Shown piece by piece: positions 11,778 through 23,814 of a stretch of 64,000 nucleotides of DNA; within the stretch, counting starts at the first letter, position 1, and every line of letters begins with the position of its first letter. Origin of the DNA: Flaveria trinervia (Eukaryota > Streptophyta > Magnoliopsida > Asterales > Asteraceae). The stretch covers positions 43,925,288 through 43,989,287 of the forward strand of contig CM046457.1 in the NCBI GenBank assembly GCA_025506515.1, written 5' to 3'. The translations under genes were made by a program, and so were the position numbers. The notes under the pieces were generated by a model that was not told the origin of the DNA, made no database searches, and saw only the letters and a list, made by a program, of their open reading frames with translations.

Positions 11778-11955
11778 TGATAGGATCTCAGTATCTAGTT
11801 TGATCGATTCGAATGATTTCAGTAGCGGAATAGAGTACCAACTAGCACAATTCGAGCAAGAATACCAAAGATATTGCAATGAACAGAATTAGTTATAGAG
11901 AGAGAAAGTTTCTGCAAAAAGAATATTTCATTCAATCACACGCTTTCGTGGTGGC
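11778..11955 (-). repeat. 5' LTR remnant of copia A
   Basis: Starting at the TGATAGGATC edge beside the PBS, this segment resembles the reverse complement of the C LTR U5. It has a GCGGAAT box, an AGCAAGAAT-like stretch and an AGAGAGAAAG box. The matching TATA region and U3 are not found, and the sequence changes to a gypsy-type LTR beyond about 11955. The remnant is about 180 bp against 740-1000 bp in relatives, so it is truncated. The right edge is approximate. Confidence 0.6.
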
Positions 11956-12856
11956 AAAATGTCACACTTACAATCAGGTCAATCATCACACTTACTTGTA
12001 GTTAGAGAGAGAAAGCTCATTTGCAGTTCTATGTGTAAAGCTGACCCTTTACATGTACATGTGTGTAGATCTCAAGTTCTACTCTTAATTCGAGGGTTTC
12101 ACTTAAGGCTTCAAAAGGTGAGTTCTAGTGTTTTATACATTTTTCTATATTTTTAGGGTTGATATAAATACTAAAATGATATACCTTTGTTTTAACATGA
12201 TTTAAGGTGATGTTGCATGCATGATGTACTCTAGTGTAAGACCATAGCCTTATAAGGTCCAGATCCATGAATTACTATCATGTATGACTTGTTAAGGTAC
12301 AGAAACACTATGGAGGAATCTAGGCAGGATGTATACTCATCCACAATTGTTATTACATATCTTTACTTCACTCGCATTTTTCTAAGGTAGTCATCTACAT
12401 TAGTCTTTCCTCATCTGCATATCATTGCCATTACCGATATTTGTTATGGTGCCCCATATTAACCAAGTATAAGACATCTACAGATATTTACTTCACCTGC
12501 ATTTTTCTAAGGTGGTCACCCGCATTTTTCTAAGGTGGTCACCCGCATTTTTCTAAGGTGGTCACCCGCATTAGTCTTTCCTCATTTGCATTTGTTGCTA
12601 TACATGTGTTAGTTTATTGTTGCCCGCATTAGGTTATTGTTGCCTACATTAGGTTACTGTTGCTCGTATTGAGAGTCACTTGATCATTTTATCAAGAATT
12701 CCAACTAGGTGTTGTCCAGGAATGTATGTTATGATTTTGTTATATGAATTCTTACATAGCTTATTCTAAGAAATTTAACTCAATGCTCCATATTATAGCA
12801 AAGTGACATATTAAATGATGAAAAGATAATAGTGAAACATAATGAATGTTACTCGG
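11956..12856. repeat. Old gypsy-type LTR fragment (host of gypsy G)
   Basis: No coding sequence. An AGAGAGAAAG start-site-like box near 12006 and the phrase AAGGTGAGTTCTAGTG near 12115 resemble the G LTR at 13037 and 13254, so this looks like part of a related chromovirus LTR. G inserted at 12857; a likely continuation follows G at 58649-58816. Assignment is by resemblance and position only. Confidence 0.45.
12496..12568. repeat. 23-bp tandem repeat, three units
   Basis: Three head-to-tail copies of CCGCATTTTTCTAAGGTGGTCAC (the first with CCTGC), with a degenerate copy upstream near 12371. A second, looser repeat of about 20 bp (ATTAGGTTATTGTTGCC) follows at 12606-12670. Confidence 0.85.
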
Positions 12857-13775
12857 TGTAACACTCGGAATTTTTAAAAAGATAAGAAATAAAGAATAAA
12901 AATGAAGAAAAAAGAGAAGATGCAATTTAACCCGAATTGAGGGGTTAAATGTGTAAAAAGTAAAAAAAATTATATATTATTTTGTACAAAAGTAACATGT
13001 CCGCCATGCCAGGTTACTTTCACCTTTTGTCTACGGTTTTAGAGAGAGAAAAGAGCGGAACTTTGGGTTTTTGAAGAAGAAGAAGTTGAATTTAAGGTAT
13101 GAATTCGATGTTTTAAAGTGTTTTTGCTGGTTTCAGCCTCGGTTATATGCTTATGTGTGTTTTGTGTGCTCGTTTGTATGTTTTGGTGGGTTTTTAAGTG
13201 TTTGAACTCATAGTGCATTCAGATTTGAGGAAGTCACTCACGAAAGTTTCCAAAGGTGAGTTCTAGATCCCTACTTTTACATGTTTTAACTTGTTTTGGG
13301 CTGGAAATGCATTTTATAAAGTTTTATTTATTGTGGGTGTGTGCCCGTATGCATATGTGAATGTGTTTTGTGGGTGGGTGTATGTTGGGAATGATCTATG
13401 GTTATGTTCGTGTTTTATGCATGTTTATGATGTTTTGAATGTAAGAAACTAGGCTATGAGCATGTTAGAACCGGATTTGGGACTGAAACTGATGTAAGTA
13501 GAAATTCAGGATGTTCATGTGCCCAAATAGTACTCATGTTCCTAGAGTTGTGCCCAAACACCTAAGTTTTTACCCATGCACCCAACTGCCAAATGCCCAA
13601 GTGTCCATGTGCCTAAGTGAGGCTCATGCACCTATGTAGTGTTCATGCGCCTATGATGTACCTAGATGACTAAGTGTTGGCCAAGCGCCTAAATAGTCTC
13701 CATGCGCCAAACTTCCCCCTGCGCCTAACTCTCCATGCACCTGCATAGTACTCATGCATCTACATAGTGCTCAAT
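12857..13775 (+). repeat. 5' LTR of gypsy G, truncated
   Basis: Matches the 3' LTR from 56145 over about 920 bp: TGTAACACTCGGAATTTT, the AGAGAGAAAAGAGC box, the GGTGAGTTCTAGATCC phrase and the CATGCGCCT repeats. Homology stops near 13772 and the sequence passes directly into integrase. The remaining roughly 1.5 kb of LTR and the whole gag-to-RNase H region are therefore deleted. Confidence 0.88.
13510..13770. repeat. CATGCGCCT-type degenerate repeats in G 5' LTR
   Basis: About fifteen irregular copies of a phrase like CATGCGCCTAAATAGT. The same block occurs in the 3' LTR at 56810-57105 with different copy details, showing slippage after the LTRs separated. Confidence 0.75.
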
Positions 13776-13936
13776 TATTTATGATCTCACACGTGATGAA
13801 GCAGGTCAAGGAGTTTCAAGACGAGATGTTGAAAGAAGATTGTCTTAACTCCGAAAGAATGAGAGGTCTAGTTGCGGAGTTGGGTGAAAACACTCTTAAT
13901 GTTAGAACCCAATTTGGACGGAAGTGGATCCCATAT
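13776..13936 (+). pseudogene. Gypsy G integrase N-terminal fragment
   Basis: An open frame reads MISHVMKQVKEFQDEMLK and later VRTQFGRKWIPY. This is the linker and lead-in to the gypsy integrase HHCC domain. It stops at the left edge of copia B and resumes at 42564 with the sequence leading to KTRYSIHPG. Its 5' side is fused directly to truncated LTR. Confidence 0.85.
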
Positions 13937-14480
13937 TGTTGATACATATATGTACCTAGATCCTGATCTTAATGTAATATGTCTTGAATGTCTTGCACTT
14001 ATGTAATATTGGGTACTTAATGAAATGAGAATATTTGTTTGTGATTTGTCTTGTTTAATATTTCATTAATGAGTTGTTTAACGCATATTGACTTGATTAT
14101 ATAGGTTGTGGTTGATTGAATTAATATAAATAACATTATGATATTTAATACATTCAAACTTAACAACATGAAGTTATCATGTGAATGGCCCATGCTAATG
14201 GACCATACACATGAACAACTTCATGCGAATGACTCAGTCGCATGACTGAACCAGGAGACTGGATCAGTCGTATGATTGTCCAGAAGCCTCTAAGTTCATA
14301 CTCCAAGTTCATAGAATGCTGTAGATCGATTCCTAATTGATTCTTGACGTTAGATTCAATATACAATTGTTTCTACGTGCATTCTCACTAATTGGATCGC
14401 CAATCAAATAGGATTCTGCACTATTTGGCTTGGTTACACGTTAATCAGTTGGTATTTCATTCAAATACCAGATCCTAACA
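13937..14480 (+). repeat. 5' LTR of copia B, with internal deletion
   Basis: 544 bp against 734 bp for the 3' LTR. The segment present in the 3' LTR at about 42171-42365 is missing here, joined at a GTC microhomology (GATTGTC/CAGAAGCC near 14280). The lost piece contains the only TATA box I can see in this LTR. Confidence 0.9.
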
Positions 14481-14482
14481 AG

Positions 14483-14494
14483 TGGTATCAGAGC
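14483..14494 (+). other. Primer binding site of copia B
   Basis: TGGTATCAGAGC, two bases after the LTR end at 14480; complementary to the initiator Met-tRNA 3' end. Confidence 0.9.
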
Positions 14495-14969
14495 TTTGGC
14501 TCTTGATTACGTGTTGATTCAATAGTTTTGATACAAAAATTGTGTGTTTTCATCAAAAAATGCAATCCTTTTGTGTCTAACGGAGTCTTAGACGTTTCCT
14601 GACCTTAAAGTTTAGTTTTCCCGGCATACGACGATTAGGGTTTGTGAAAATTCGAGTTTTTACGGCCAAAACATGTTTAACCTACGAATTATCAAACTTC
14701 AGCAAGTTCAGTCGCACGATTGGCTCAATCGCACGACTGAGTTCATTCGCATTCTCCAACCACACGATTGGACTCATTCGTACCCTTATTCGTACGACTG
14801 AGAACCTTATTCGGACTGTTCAACCGCATTAGTTCATTCAGACGACTGACTCATCCGCATTTGTTCAGTCGCATGATTGAACCATTCGCCTAGTTCAATC
14901 GCCTGAATAAGCCCAATCGCATACCTTCATTTGCATACATCTGTTTGTTAAATAGTAAAGTTAAGTGAA
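14495..14969 (+). repeat. B leader with CAGTCG/CATTCG motifs
   Basis: Untranslated leader between PBS and the gag ATG. From about 14700 to 14930 it is crowded with motifs of the CAGTCGCACGACTG, CAATCGCACGACTG and CATTCGCAT type, the same vocabulary as the B LTR and the B spacer (37441-38400). No gene is seen. Confidence 0.75.
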
Positions 14970-16199
14970 ATGGAGGACCAATTTTTAGCATACACAGCAA
15001 GTAGAGATACACGTATTCAAAATCTACTGCTATTGGAGAACGAAGTGGGAATTCACAATAAACCCCCAAAGCTTATCACGTTAGACGACTACCCACAATG
15101 GAAGCAATGTTTTGAAATCTACTTAAATGGAGTGGATACAAATTTGTGGGAGGCAATAGAGTCGGGGTACATCATGCCAGTAGGAGCTGACGGAGTCAAA
15201 CTTACACTAAGTGGCATGTCGGATGCACAGAAAGTAAAACACAACGCTGAGAAGAAAGTCTATGCTTTACTCACTCAGTCTATTCCGAAGGACATCTCCA
15301 TCAGTATTCGGAGTATACTCAAGCAAAGAATTATGGGATGCGTTGGAGAAGAGGTATGACGGAAATGCCTCACTCAAGGCCATTAGGCAAAAGCTTTGAA
15401 GAAGGAGTTCGACAACTTCTCTTCAATAGGAAAGGAAGGCCTGGATGATGTGATCGACAGATTCTACCACTTGATGAGTGAGATGCACACTCATGGAGTA
15501 ACTATGTCGATGGAGGATAAGGTATCCAACTTTGTGATGGACTACCGGAGAAATGGGCTTCTTTCGTTTCTAATCTCAGACAGAATGGGATGCTCTCGAA
15601 GTTAGATATAAATGACTTCATTCTGAAATTGAGAGAAGAGGAGCTTAGGATGAAGTATAGAGCTCAAAGGCCAACTACAACCAGAATCCTACACTCTACA
15701 ATGCAACTCCTCAGGCCAATACATCTGGAGCACCACTGCAGACTGCCTTCATTTCAAGCGCAGCAATTCCAGCACAACCGTCAACTTCAGGGTCGTCTGG
15801 CACCCAGTATATTATACCTGAAACTAATGCAGCAAAACTAAAAACCGATAACTTTGGTAATGTGACTATTAAGGTGGCCAAAGAACACATGGACCTCTTA
15901 GCTACTGTAGTCCACTCCTATGATGGACTAGTTGCCGGAAAGATAGGAAATTGTCACCTGGCAGATGAGGATTAAGAACAGGTGGACGAAATGGAGTTTG
16001 AACGAATGGACATAATGTGGGCTTGGCAAGTGCTGTCCGACGAGCTAAAAAATTTGTCAAAAAGACCGGACAGAACTTTGTTGCTACAAAGATACAACCT
16101 TTGGCTTCGACAAGTCAAAGGTAACTTGTTTCAACTGTGGTGAGAAGGGACACTTCAAGCGGGAGTGTGTGAAGGCTAAGAAGAATGGGAATGGCAATC
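14970..16199 (+). pseudogene. Copia B gag, part 1 with CCHC knuckle
   Basis: The ATG at 14970 begins MEDQFLAYTASRD. Capsid motifs such as LDDYPQWKQCFEIYL and LWEAIESGYIMP follow. Frameshifts occur near 15340, 15400 and 15590. The nucleocapsid knuckle CFNCGEKGHFKREC is at 16127-16168. The frame is cut at 16199 by copia E and resumes at 30998 after the CAATC duplication. This is a UBN2-type copia Gag, here non-functional. Confidence 0.88.
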
Positions 16200-16996
16200 T
16201 ATAGGATCGTTGAAGGGTTAGTTATAACATAACAACACAAAGAGGAGATTAACTAAACTTTAATCAAACAGTAAACTGGATTAACCAAGTGTTGAGATAC
16301 TAAGAACACAAGTAATGCAAGAGACAGAACACAAAGAACGCAAGTGTATGGTTTTCAAGAATGCAGTATATTGCCTTCTCTGTGTTCTATTACAGGTGTT
16401 ACAAAGCATATTCGAAAGATACAAGAACATGAGATACTTATACTACGTCCTACAGCTGGCTATACTTTGAAAGCCAGCTGGATACAATTGACTAGACACA
16501 AACAAAATCAATTGTAGAGTCAAAAGGTAGATTGCCTTTTGACTTGTGACTATGACATGCCATAGCTCACATCCTTATCTATTACAAAAAGGATAAAGTA
16601 CATAAAGTAGAAAGTTACAGACTCAAGACCTCAATGTACAGTTACCAAAAGCATGGACCTTTTCACCAAACCATGTTAGTTGGTGACTTGCAGAGTTGCA
16701 GCGGAAAGGTGTCCAACTTTATGGAACAGTACATCAGATAAAGCATGTTACTAAAAGTCTTCGGAAGAAATATGTCTTCATGAACTTGAAGCTTCGGAAG
16801 ACTTTGTCTCTGAGGCTTTGGAAGACTTCATCTTTGGCTTCGAAAGATGTTGGTCTTGGCTTCGGAAGATTTCACACTTAGAGTATTTATGTTGCACATG
16901 TGAAACTTCAAAGCATTCTTCTTTAATGCACTTGTGCAGCATGCACGAACGACTAAAGATGTTTAGGTTGCATCAGCCTCTTCATTAATCTCTACA
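16200..16996 (-). repeat. 3' LTR of copia E
   Basis: Left LTR of E, from TATAGGATCG (the right copy has TGCAGGATCG) to TCTCTACA at 16996. It contains several CTTCGGAAG motifs at 16758-16880. It matches 30201-30992. Confidence 0.92.
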
Positions 16997-17005
16997 AACT
17001 CCCCT
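16997..17005 (-). other. Polypurine tract of copia E
   Basis: Plus strand AACTCCCCT, i.e. AGGGGAGTT on the minus strand, adjoining the LTR edge at 16996. This fixes the orientation of E. Confidence 0.8.
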
Positions 17006-17068
17006 AGGCTGATGCTACCAAAACACTTTGAAAACTTCAAATATTAACAGCCCTCATTAGGATGATCA

Positions 17069-20000
17069 TCATTCCTTTCTATCAAAGTGTCTTCTCATGT
17101 CAAAGAGTTCATGCAGAGGCAACTGAAACATATCTTGCCATGTATAAATGTCTTCAATGCCTTGATCTCTAATAACATGCCATCTTTCTGGATTTGTGGT
17201 GTATGTCCAAGACAAGATGGGTCTTCCTGTTGCTAAAGGAGCTACTGAAGTTGGAGTTAATTGAGCATTCTCTGGCTGCACATCCTCAGGCTGTTTTGAT
17301 TCATCCTGAGGTTTAGAAGGGGATGCAGGCTTCTTCTTCTTCTTAGACTTTGATCTAGAAGCCATCCTCTTCTTTCTCTTTCCAAATTTTAACTAAGAAG
17401 ACTAGCCTGTAGCACCAGATTGATCTTCACTATCTTTCTTAGTTAGGACTTCCTCTCTCTCAGGTTCAGATGGAGAGGGAGGTTGACCCTGCTGTGGATC
17501 AGAAGAGGAAGCTTGCTGAGCATTAGCAGGAGGTCCGGGTTGTGTTGTGTCTGGTTGTTCAACCTTAACCTCTACTTCAGGTGGAGCCTGACTTGGAGTG
17601 GAGTGTAAGTCAGTGAGCTCTCCACTCTTAATCTTCTGATTGATTACCCTGATATGCTTATCCATAGTGGATAGAGACATGGGTCCAAGTCTCCTTCCGG
17701 AGAATCCATACAGCTTCAAGAAGCTCATCATCCTCTTCCTAAGAGCAGACTTCTTCATGATCTTTTGGATGATGGCTCTTGATTTTGTAGCTTCTTCCCT
17801 TAGCTTCTTCTTTGTTGTCTTTCTTTCCTTGACTAGCTCAAGCTCAAGTTGTTTTAAGTAGTCAGACTCAATACAGTCATAAGGTAAGGCAAGGAGTGCA
17901 TCTGCCTGATAGAGGCCTGTGGCACTCAGGTAGTCAATCATCTTGATTCTTCTTCTTCCTTATCTACCTGAGGTTCTTGTTGAACCACATCCTCTTGTTC
18001 AGGACTTTCTTGAACTGGTGAGAGGGTAGGCATACCTTTGTACAGTCTTTTTCTTCTTCCCTCTTCTTTGACTTGTACTAGGAGTTCTGCATCTTTTGCC
18101 TCCTTCTTCTCTCTTGACCTTTCCAGGTCAACTAGTTCATTCAATTCATCCAAGGGGAGAGAAATGACACTATCTATGTCATAGTTCCTAGTCTGCAGAT
18201 AGTTAATCCTGACTGCCCTTAACTCATCATTCTGAGTATCTGGTCTGGGAGCAGCCCTGATTGCAGACTCCATGAGTCTTGGAGACTTAGCAAAGGAACT
18301 TTCTCCCCTTAGCCTCCTTTTCCTCTCTCTCTCCTCCTCCTCAATATCCTCAGATGTCATCTTTCTTTTCTCTTTGTCACTCACATACCTTTGTGACTCA
18401 GGTGGAGAGAGCTTTGGCCTTTATAGCTTGTTGCAGCATCTGAGCTCAGGCCAGAGAGAGGTTGAGAAGCACCTTCACCAGCAGATGTCTCAGAAGGAAT
18501 ATGGATCTCTGCAGCAGTTGGAGATGATGAGATAGGGCTCTCAGGTTCTGTCACTGGGCCTTAAGTCAAGGTTTCCCCTATGAAGCTAATCTTAGGGTCT
18601 GCCTCAACATCCAGTTGACCGATGACATTGCCTGATTGCCTAAGTCTCCTTCTTAGGCTGAACTCTACAGTGATCCTGTCTTGGGTTCTTTTAGCCAGTC
18701 TGTCAGCTTGTCTTGATCGGCTTGGGTTGACAAGTGGCATGTTGACTAGATCCAGACCTTCATAGTAGTCCAAGGTCTGAAATTTGAAGACTTCTTGTTG
18801 TCCTTGAACTCTTATGATGATGAGGGCCTTCCAGTGTTGTCATACCTCCACCCAATGATGTGATTGAAGGATGGTGAAGGTGATATAGCCTTGGTATCCC
18901 ATCCTTAAACAGACTCTGTATGAAGGAGTCTGTGTAGTCCACATCAATGTGAACTAGAGGAGGTTGCTGAGAATGCATAGTTGCAAGTGTGGATGGTGAG
19001 TCCTTAATGTCCACTCTCTCTGAAGAACTCCCAGGTTCTGTGACTGTAATGACTTTCTCCCCCTTTTTGGTAGCATCACCCACTTGCATAGGTGAGCTGG
19101 AAGATAGGTCAATCACATTCACAGGTTCTTGTGTTCCTGATTGAGCTCTCCTTAAGGGTCTCCCAGCTAGTTTTTCCTTAAGATATGAAATCTCAAGTTG
19201 ATGATCATTGATCCTATTGTGTAAGGTAGTCACCTAACATTCAGGGTGACTGACCTTTGAGACTAAATATGTGCATGTTTTGGATAGTTTTTGCACTTTT
19301 AGTCTCAGATCCCCCTCATCTTCATCAGAAGAATCCCTAGGGGTGGAGAAGATTGGACCAGAGTCCTTTCTCTCATGACCAGTTCTAAGTTCTTGGCTAC
19401 TGGATTTCCTCTGCTCACTGACAGTATTAGTTGAGATGTCAGTGGGCTAAGTTGCCATGGTTGAGGTCTTAATGATGTAATCACTTTCAGAAGTGAGAGC
19501 CTCTTCCATATGGACATCCTGAACAGGTTCAGGAGTGTCCACCTCAGTTGTAGGTGACTGATATGGGATAGATGTAGGAGACTCAGGAGTACTCATCTCT
19601 CTTTGAGTAGAGGGAAAGAAGAGAGATTCATTATACTCACTGAAACCTATATCTTCATGAGTATAGAAATCAAGGTTGGGAATTGGTTGGTTGAGATCTA
19701 TAGGCTGGGGATGGTAACTGTCCCCTGAAGGTTGATCACTTGAGTGTTGAGACTCAGAGTGATGGCTTAAGGTAGTAGGGCTAATGAGCTCATCAGGCTG
19801 AGCATGAGGAACCTCAGCACTGATTCTTGAAGAGATGGGAATGGTCTGCTCCTCAGGAGAAGTGGGAGCTCCAGTGTCCACTTCTTCCTGTACGGTTGAG
19901 TATATGGGGGCCTCCACAGACTGAATAGTCTGAGCAGGGGTTTGTTTGGATTTTCTTTGGTAGGTGATGGAGATTTGAGGCTGTGAGAGTGGTTGGGAAA

Positions 20001-20830
20001 AAGCAGGTGCGGGTTCAACACTAGCTTGTGCTGCTAGGTTGTCACCTTGAGCAATGAGCTCTGACATTTTTGGGACTAGGGCTGTTTCTACCCCAGAGAA
20101 CCCAACAGTGGGTTTTCTCAGTATTTTAAAGATGTCGGGCTTCATCTGTCCCAATTTAAGAATGTTATCTGTTTCCCTCAACTGTGAGCCCAGTTCACAG
20201 TTAAGAATGTACTGGACATATCTAGGAAACATGTAATGCTCTAAGGAATCTAATTAGCAAGCAAATTTGTATAAACAAACCGAGAGTAGCTGAATTTGAC
20301 CCCTTAAACCATTCCATGGATTATGAAGGAGAGATCCTCAGGAATCTGGTCCCATCCACCATGCTTGTTTGATAAGCTGTGGATAACCACATGGAGCAAG
20401 AATCTCCATTGAGATGAGACCTTCCCTTTCCTGAAGGTCTTTATAGAGAAATCTCCCTCATACCCCATCTGCTCAAAGGAATGATTGACAGCTTCCTTTG
20501 GGAAAAACACCTCACCTTCTTCATCATCCAGCTGAAGATGTCTGTTGATGATGGCCGGAGTGATGAAGATTGTTTTCCCTGCACATATGGCAGACAGTGC
20601 CTTCTCCCCATCCATAATGACCTCTTGGCAGGTCTTCCAAAATTCAATCAACTGATCCTCATAGAGTGGAGGATCAATGGTTAGGGAGGTGAAGTAGTTT
20701 GACAGAGTTAGGAAACGGCAAACCTCTGAGAAATGAGGATATTTCTTAGAGCTTAACAGAGCAACCTGAGTGTGTTGTCTGTGTAGCTGCATGGTAAAGT
20801 TGGGATCATTTCTGTGAGCAAGGTGGCCAT
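17069..20830 (-). pseudogene. Third ORF (aORF) of copia E, about 1250 codons, broken
   Basis: A long coding region of unknown function between RNase H and the 3' LTR. The N-terminal domain (20792-20304) contains ITPAIINRHLQLDD, FEQMGYEG and SSQWRFLLHVVIHSLS, matching equivalent blocks in B, C and A. An MFPRYVQYIL motif follows at 20232, equivalent to MYPRFLQMIF in B. The rest is low complexity: Ser/Pro/Thr/Glu-rich to 19447, then charged and probably coiled-coil segments at 18384-17402 (EEEERERKRRLRG; LELELVKERKTTKKKLREEA), ending with a 98-codon piece at 17365-17069. I see no clear signal peptide or membrane span. Frameshifts split it into at least seven pieces. Confidence 0.78.
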
Positions 20831-21559
20831 TTTGAAGTAGCTTAAGGACGAAGAAAGAAGAAAGAAAGAAATTTCAGAGAGAAATTGGGGTTTTAGGTTG
20901 GAGGAAGAACATATGATAGAAAGAGGGGGGAAACCGTTGGGTTTATATGTGAGAAGGATTTCAGATAAAGTTCAATGAAAGAGGATAAACTTTGAAATTC
21001 GGATGTCAATCCCACCTCTGAAAAAGTAGTTTACTTTTGCTCAAAAAGTAGTTTTCTTGGAAGTCAAAAAGCTTCCGAAGGCTATTTATCTTCGGAAGTT
21101 TTAATTAAAAAGCTTCTGAAGCTAAAATGACTTCGGAAGAATTTTCCTGAGATTTGAGAATTTTGCTTCGGAAGAGAAATTAAAACTTGAATGCTTTGTA
21201 TATAACTAACAAGCTTCCGAGAGTTAATTTTGCTTCGGAAGAAATGGTCCTTAAAAATGAGTAATGTCTGAGACAAGTATTAAGCTTCGGAAGATAAATT
21301 TGAAAACACTTCCGAAGGTAAATTTCTTAGATAGTTATTTATTTGGAGGCATGATTTACTTCCGAAATTAAAAGCATAACTTCCGAAGTATCAGAAATTT
21401 TCAAATATCTAAGAAAAATCTTCAAAAAGAAATTTTCATCCAAAGAAAACATGAGCTTATGAAAGTGATGAACTAGAAAACTTAGGACACACATAAATTT
21501 AAGAAATAATAAGAATTAGTTTTAAGAAAAGCTTACTCAAAGTTTAATCATCAATAGAT
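20831..21559. repeat. E spacer with CTTCSGAAG cluster
   Basis: AT-rich spacer between RNase H and the third ORF of E. From 21072 to about 21390 it holds about ten copies of CTTCGGAAG, CTTCCGAAG or close variants (e.g. 21072-21080, 21090-21098, 21113-21121, 21131-21139). No gene is apparent. Confidence 0.8.
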
Positions 21560-22409
21560 GATATTAGATATTTAAATCTCTGTTCATCAAAGGCTTTAGA
21601 ACAGATCAGCATATTATTCATCTGTGTGAACTTTGACTAGTTTAATTAATCCCTTTTCATAGTTATCTCTTATTAAATGATACCTGATATTGATGTGCTT
21701 TGTCTTGAGTGCTGCACAGGGTTCTCTATGATGAGATAGCACTGTTGTTGTCTATGTGAATAGGAGTCTCTTGAAGTTTAACCCATAGTCCAGCATCTAA
21801 TTTTGAATCCATAGTACTTGAGCACAGCAGCTTGCAACAGCAATGTATTCAGCTTTAGCAGTTGATGCAAAGACACAGGATTGTTTCTTGCATTGCCATA
21901 AGACAACCCTTCCACCAAGAAATTGACATCCCCCAGATGTAGACTTTGCAATCATGTTGCAACCACCATAATCACTATCTGTATAGGCATACAGATTGAA
22001 CTCAGAATTCTTAGGATACCATAGTCCAAGTGTTGATGCACCTTGAGGTATTTTAGAATCCTCTTGACAGTGATAAGTGAGACATCTTAGGGTTGGCTTG
22101 ATATCTTGCACACATACATGTAGCAAACATGATATCAGGCCTGCTAGCATAAGATACATAAGAGACCTAATCATAGCCTATATAAGTGCTCATCTACACA
22201 CTCTACTCAAGATCAGGACCAAGAGAGTGGTTTCTGGCTATGGGTGTCTTAGCAATCTTACAATTAGTCATATTAACCTCTTGAGTATGTCTGAACATAC
22301 TTTGACTGACTTATGAAGATGCCATCTTCAACTGCTTCACTTGAATTCCCAGAAAGAATTAAGTTCCCCCATGGACTCATTTCAAATCTGTCTTTCATCA
22401 GCTTCTCAA
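21560..22409 (-). pseudogene. Copia E RT C-terminus and RNase H
   Basis: Continues the RT interrupted by F: KLMKDRFEMS, then DGIFISQSKYVQ (22473-22320 region). RNase H follows at 22174-21797 with TDSDYGG, STSGGCQFLG and AKAEYIAVASC (the usual AEAEY is AKAEY here). The end is decayed. Several frameshifts are present. Confidence 0.87.
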
Positions 22410-23814
22410 TGTCACACCCCAACCTTGACGGCGAAAACATCGAGGAGTGAAAGTTAAGATCGTTCACAGCCACATAACGCTATTATTAAATCCAAATTAT
22501 TATTCATAAGTTTCAAATGTAGTATTACAAACATAAGTCTCAAATAAAGAAAACATAACAGCTATTCATTTATTTAACTAGGTCCATTCCTAGGTGTGAA
22601 CACCTTCAAAAGTGGTGATCAAGCTTGAGTATTTCTGAAATATGTTAAAATAAAAGGTCAACATAATGTTGGTGAGATTTCCATAGTTTCATACATAAGT
22701 ATATAAAAGATGGCAATTCATGTTGTAAGTTAGAGAACAAAGGACTAGGGATGTAAGACAGAATGCATAGTCAAACCTCGACAAAGTTTTACAAGTCTCA
22801 AACGTTTAAAAGTATATACGATTAGCCAAGTGTACTTGGATAAACCAAGCAGGCTTGTCTGGCCCATAGATCTATGACTTCGCTAGGCTAGCAATAGTTA
22901 ATGATTGTACATATATTCGACATTACATGGTAGCTACAAAGTTCAACTAACCACAACATACAAGTGAAAAGCCATAAGTTTACAAGAGTCAAATATGTTT
23001 ACAAGTGCAAAGTTCATAATGTACATGTTTCACCCCAAAAGTGTAAAAATATAAAAAGGGGTATAGAAATACTCACGTGATCAAATAAGTATAGGATGAC
23101 GATTAATAAGAAAGAAATGTAAAAGCAGGATCCAATGTAGTTTTCACAAGGCACCTGAAATATATATATATTTACAAGGTTAAGGTTTAATTATAATAAG
23201 TTTAACGTTTTGGTTTAATAAAGATGGTATAAATCAATTAAGACTAAAAATGATAATATAAGATTAATAATTTATTTTATCAAATGAATAAAGATTAATA
23301 TAATGTGTGAAAGATATAACTAATTTAGAAATTAATTATTTAAAATTTGGTGAAGATGATTTATTGAATACTTTTTATATAGCTTGCAAAATAATATCGA
23401 ATTATTTAAAGTTACTTTAATCGTTTTAAATAATCCTTCTAATGCCTAAAACAATGATAATCAATAATAAAACTTCTATTGTTTTAGAAGTTCTAATAAT
23501 TTAAATAAAAGTTTAAGAAATAAATAATTAATTATTTATATATACATGGTTAAATGAAAAGATGAATAACGAATTATTAAATAATGATTTACATAATTAT
23601 TCATTTAACATATTGATTTATAATGTTTCAAATAATATTCAAATAATCCAAGAACAACTTTTGAACTATTTATCACAAAGATATATAACTATTTAATTTT
23701 TAGGAAATTACAAAAATATTTGGGTTCTTAAAACAATGTTTGAAGTTTATAAAAATTATTTTTATATTTATAGAAAATTTTCTACAACTATTATGGCTGG
23801 AAAGCCTTAAAAAT

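Larger units (their letters stand above)
3776..11955 (-). mobile_element. Copia element A (minus strand, SIRE-like), defective
   Basis: Minus-strand Ty1/copia element in the same broad family as C and D. Reading from right to left it has an LTR remnant, PBS, gag, protease, integrase, RT, RNase H, a repeat-rich spacer and the start of the third ORF. The third ORF is cut at 3776 by insertion of D. The rest of that ORF and the 3' LTR should lie beyond D, outside the window. It is not autonomous: gag, integrase and RT have frameshifts or stops and the 5' LTR is truncated. Gag and pol are closely similar to C in the opposite orientation. Confidence 0.9.
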
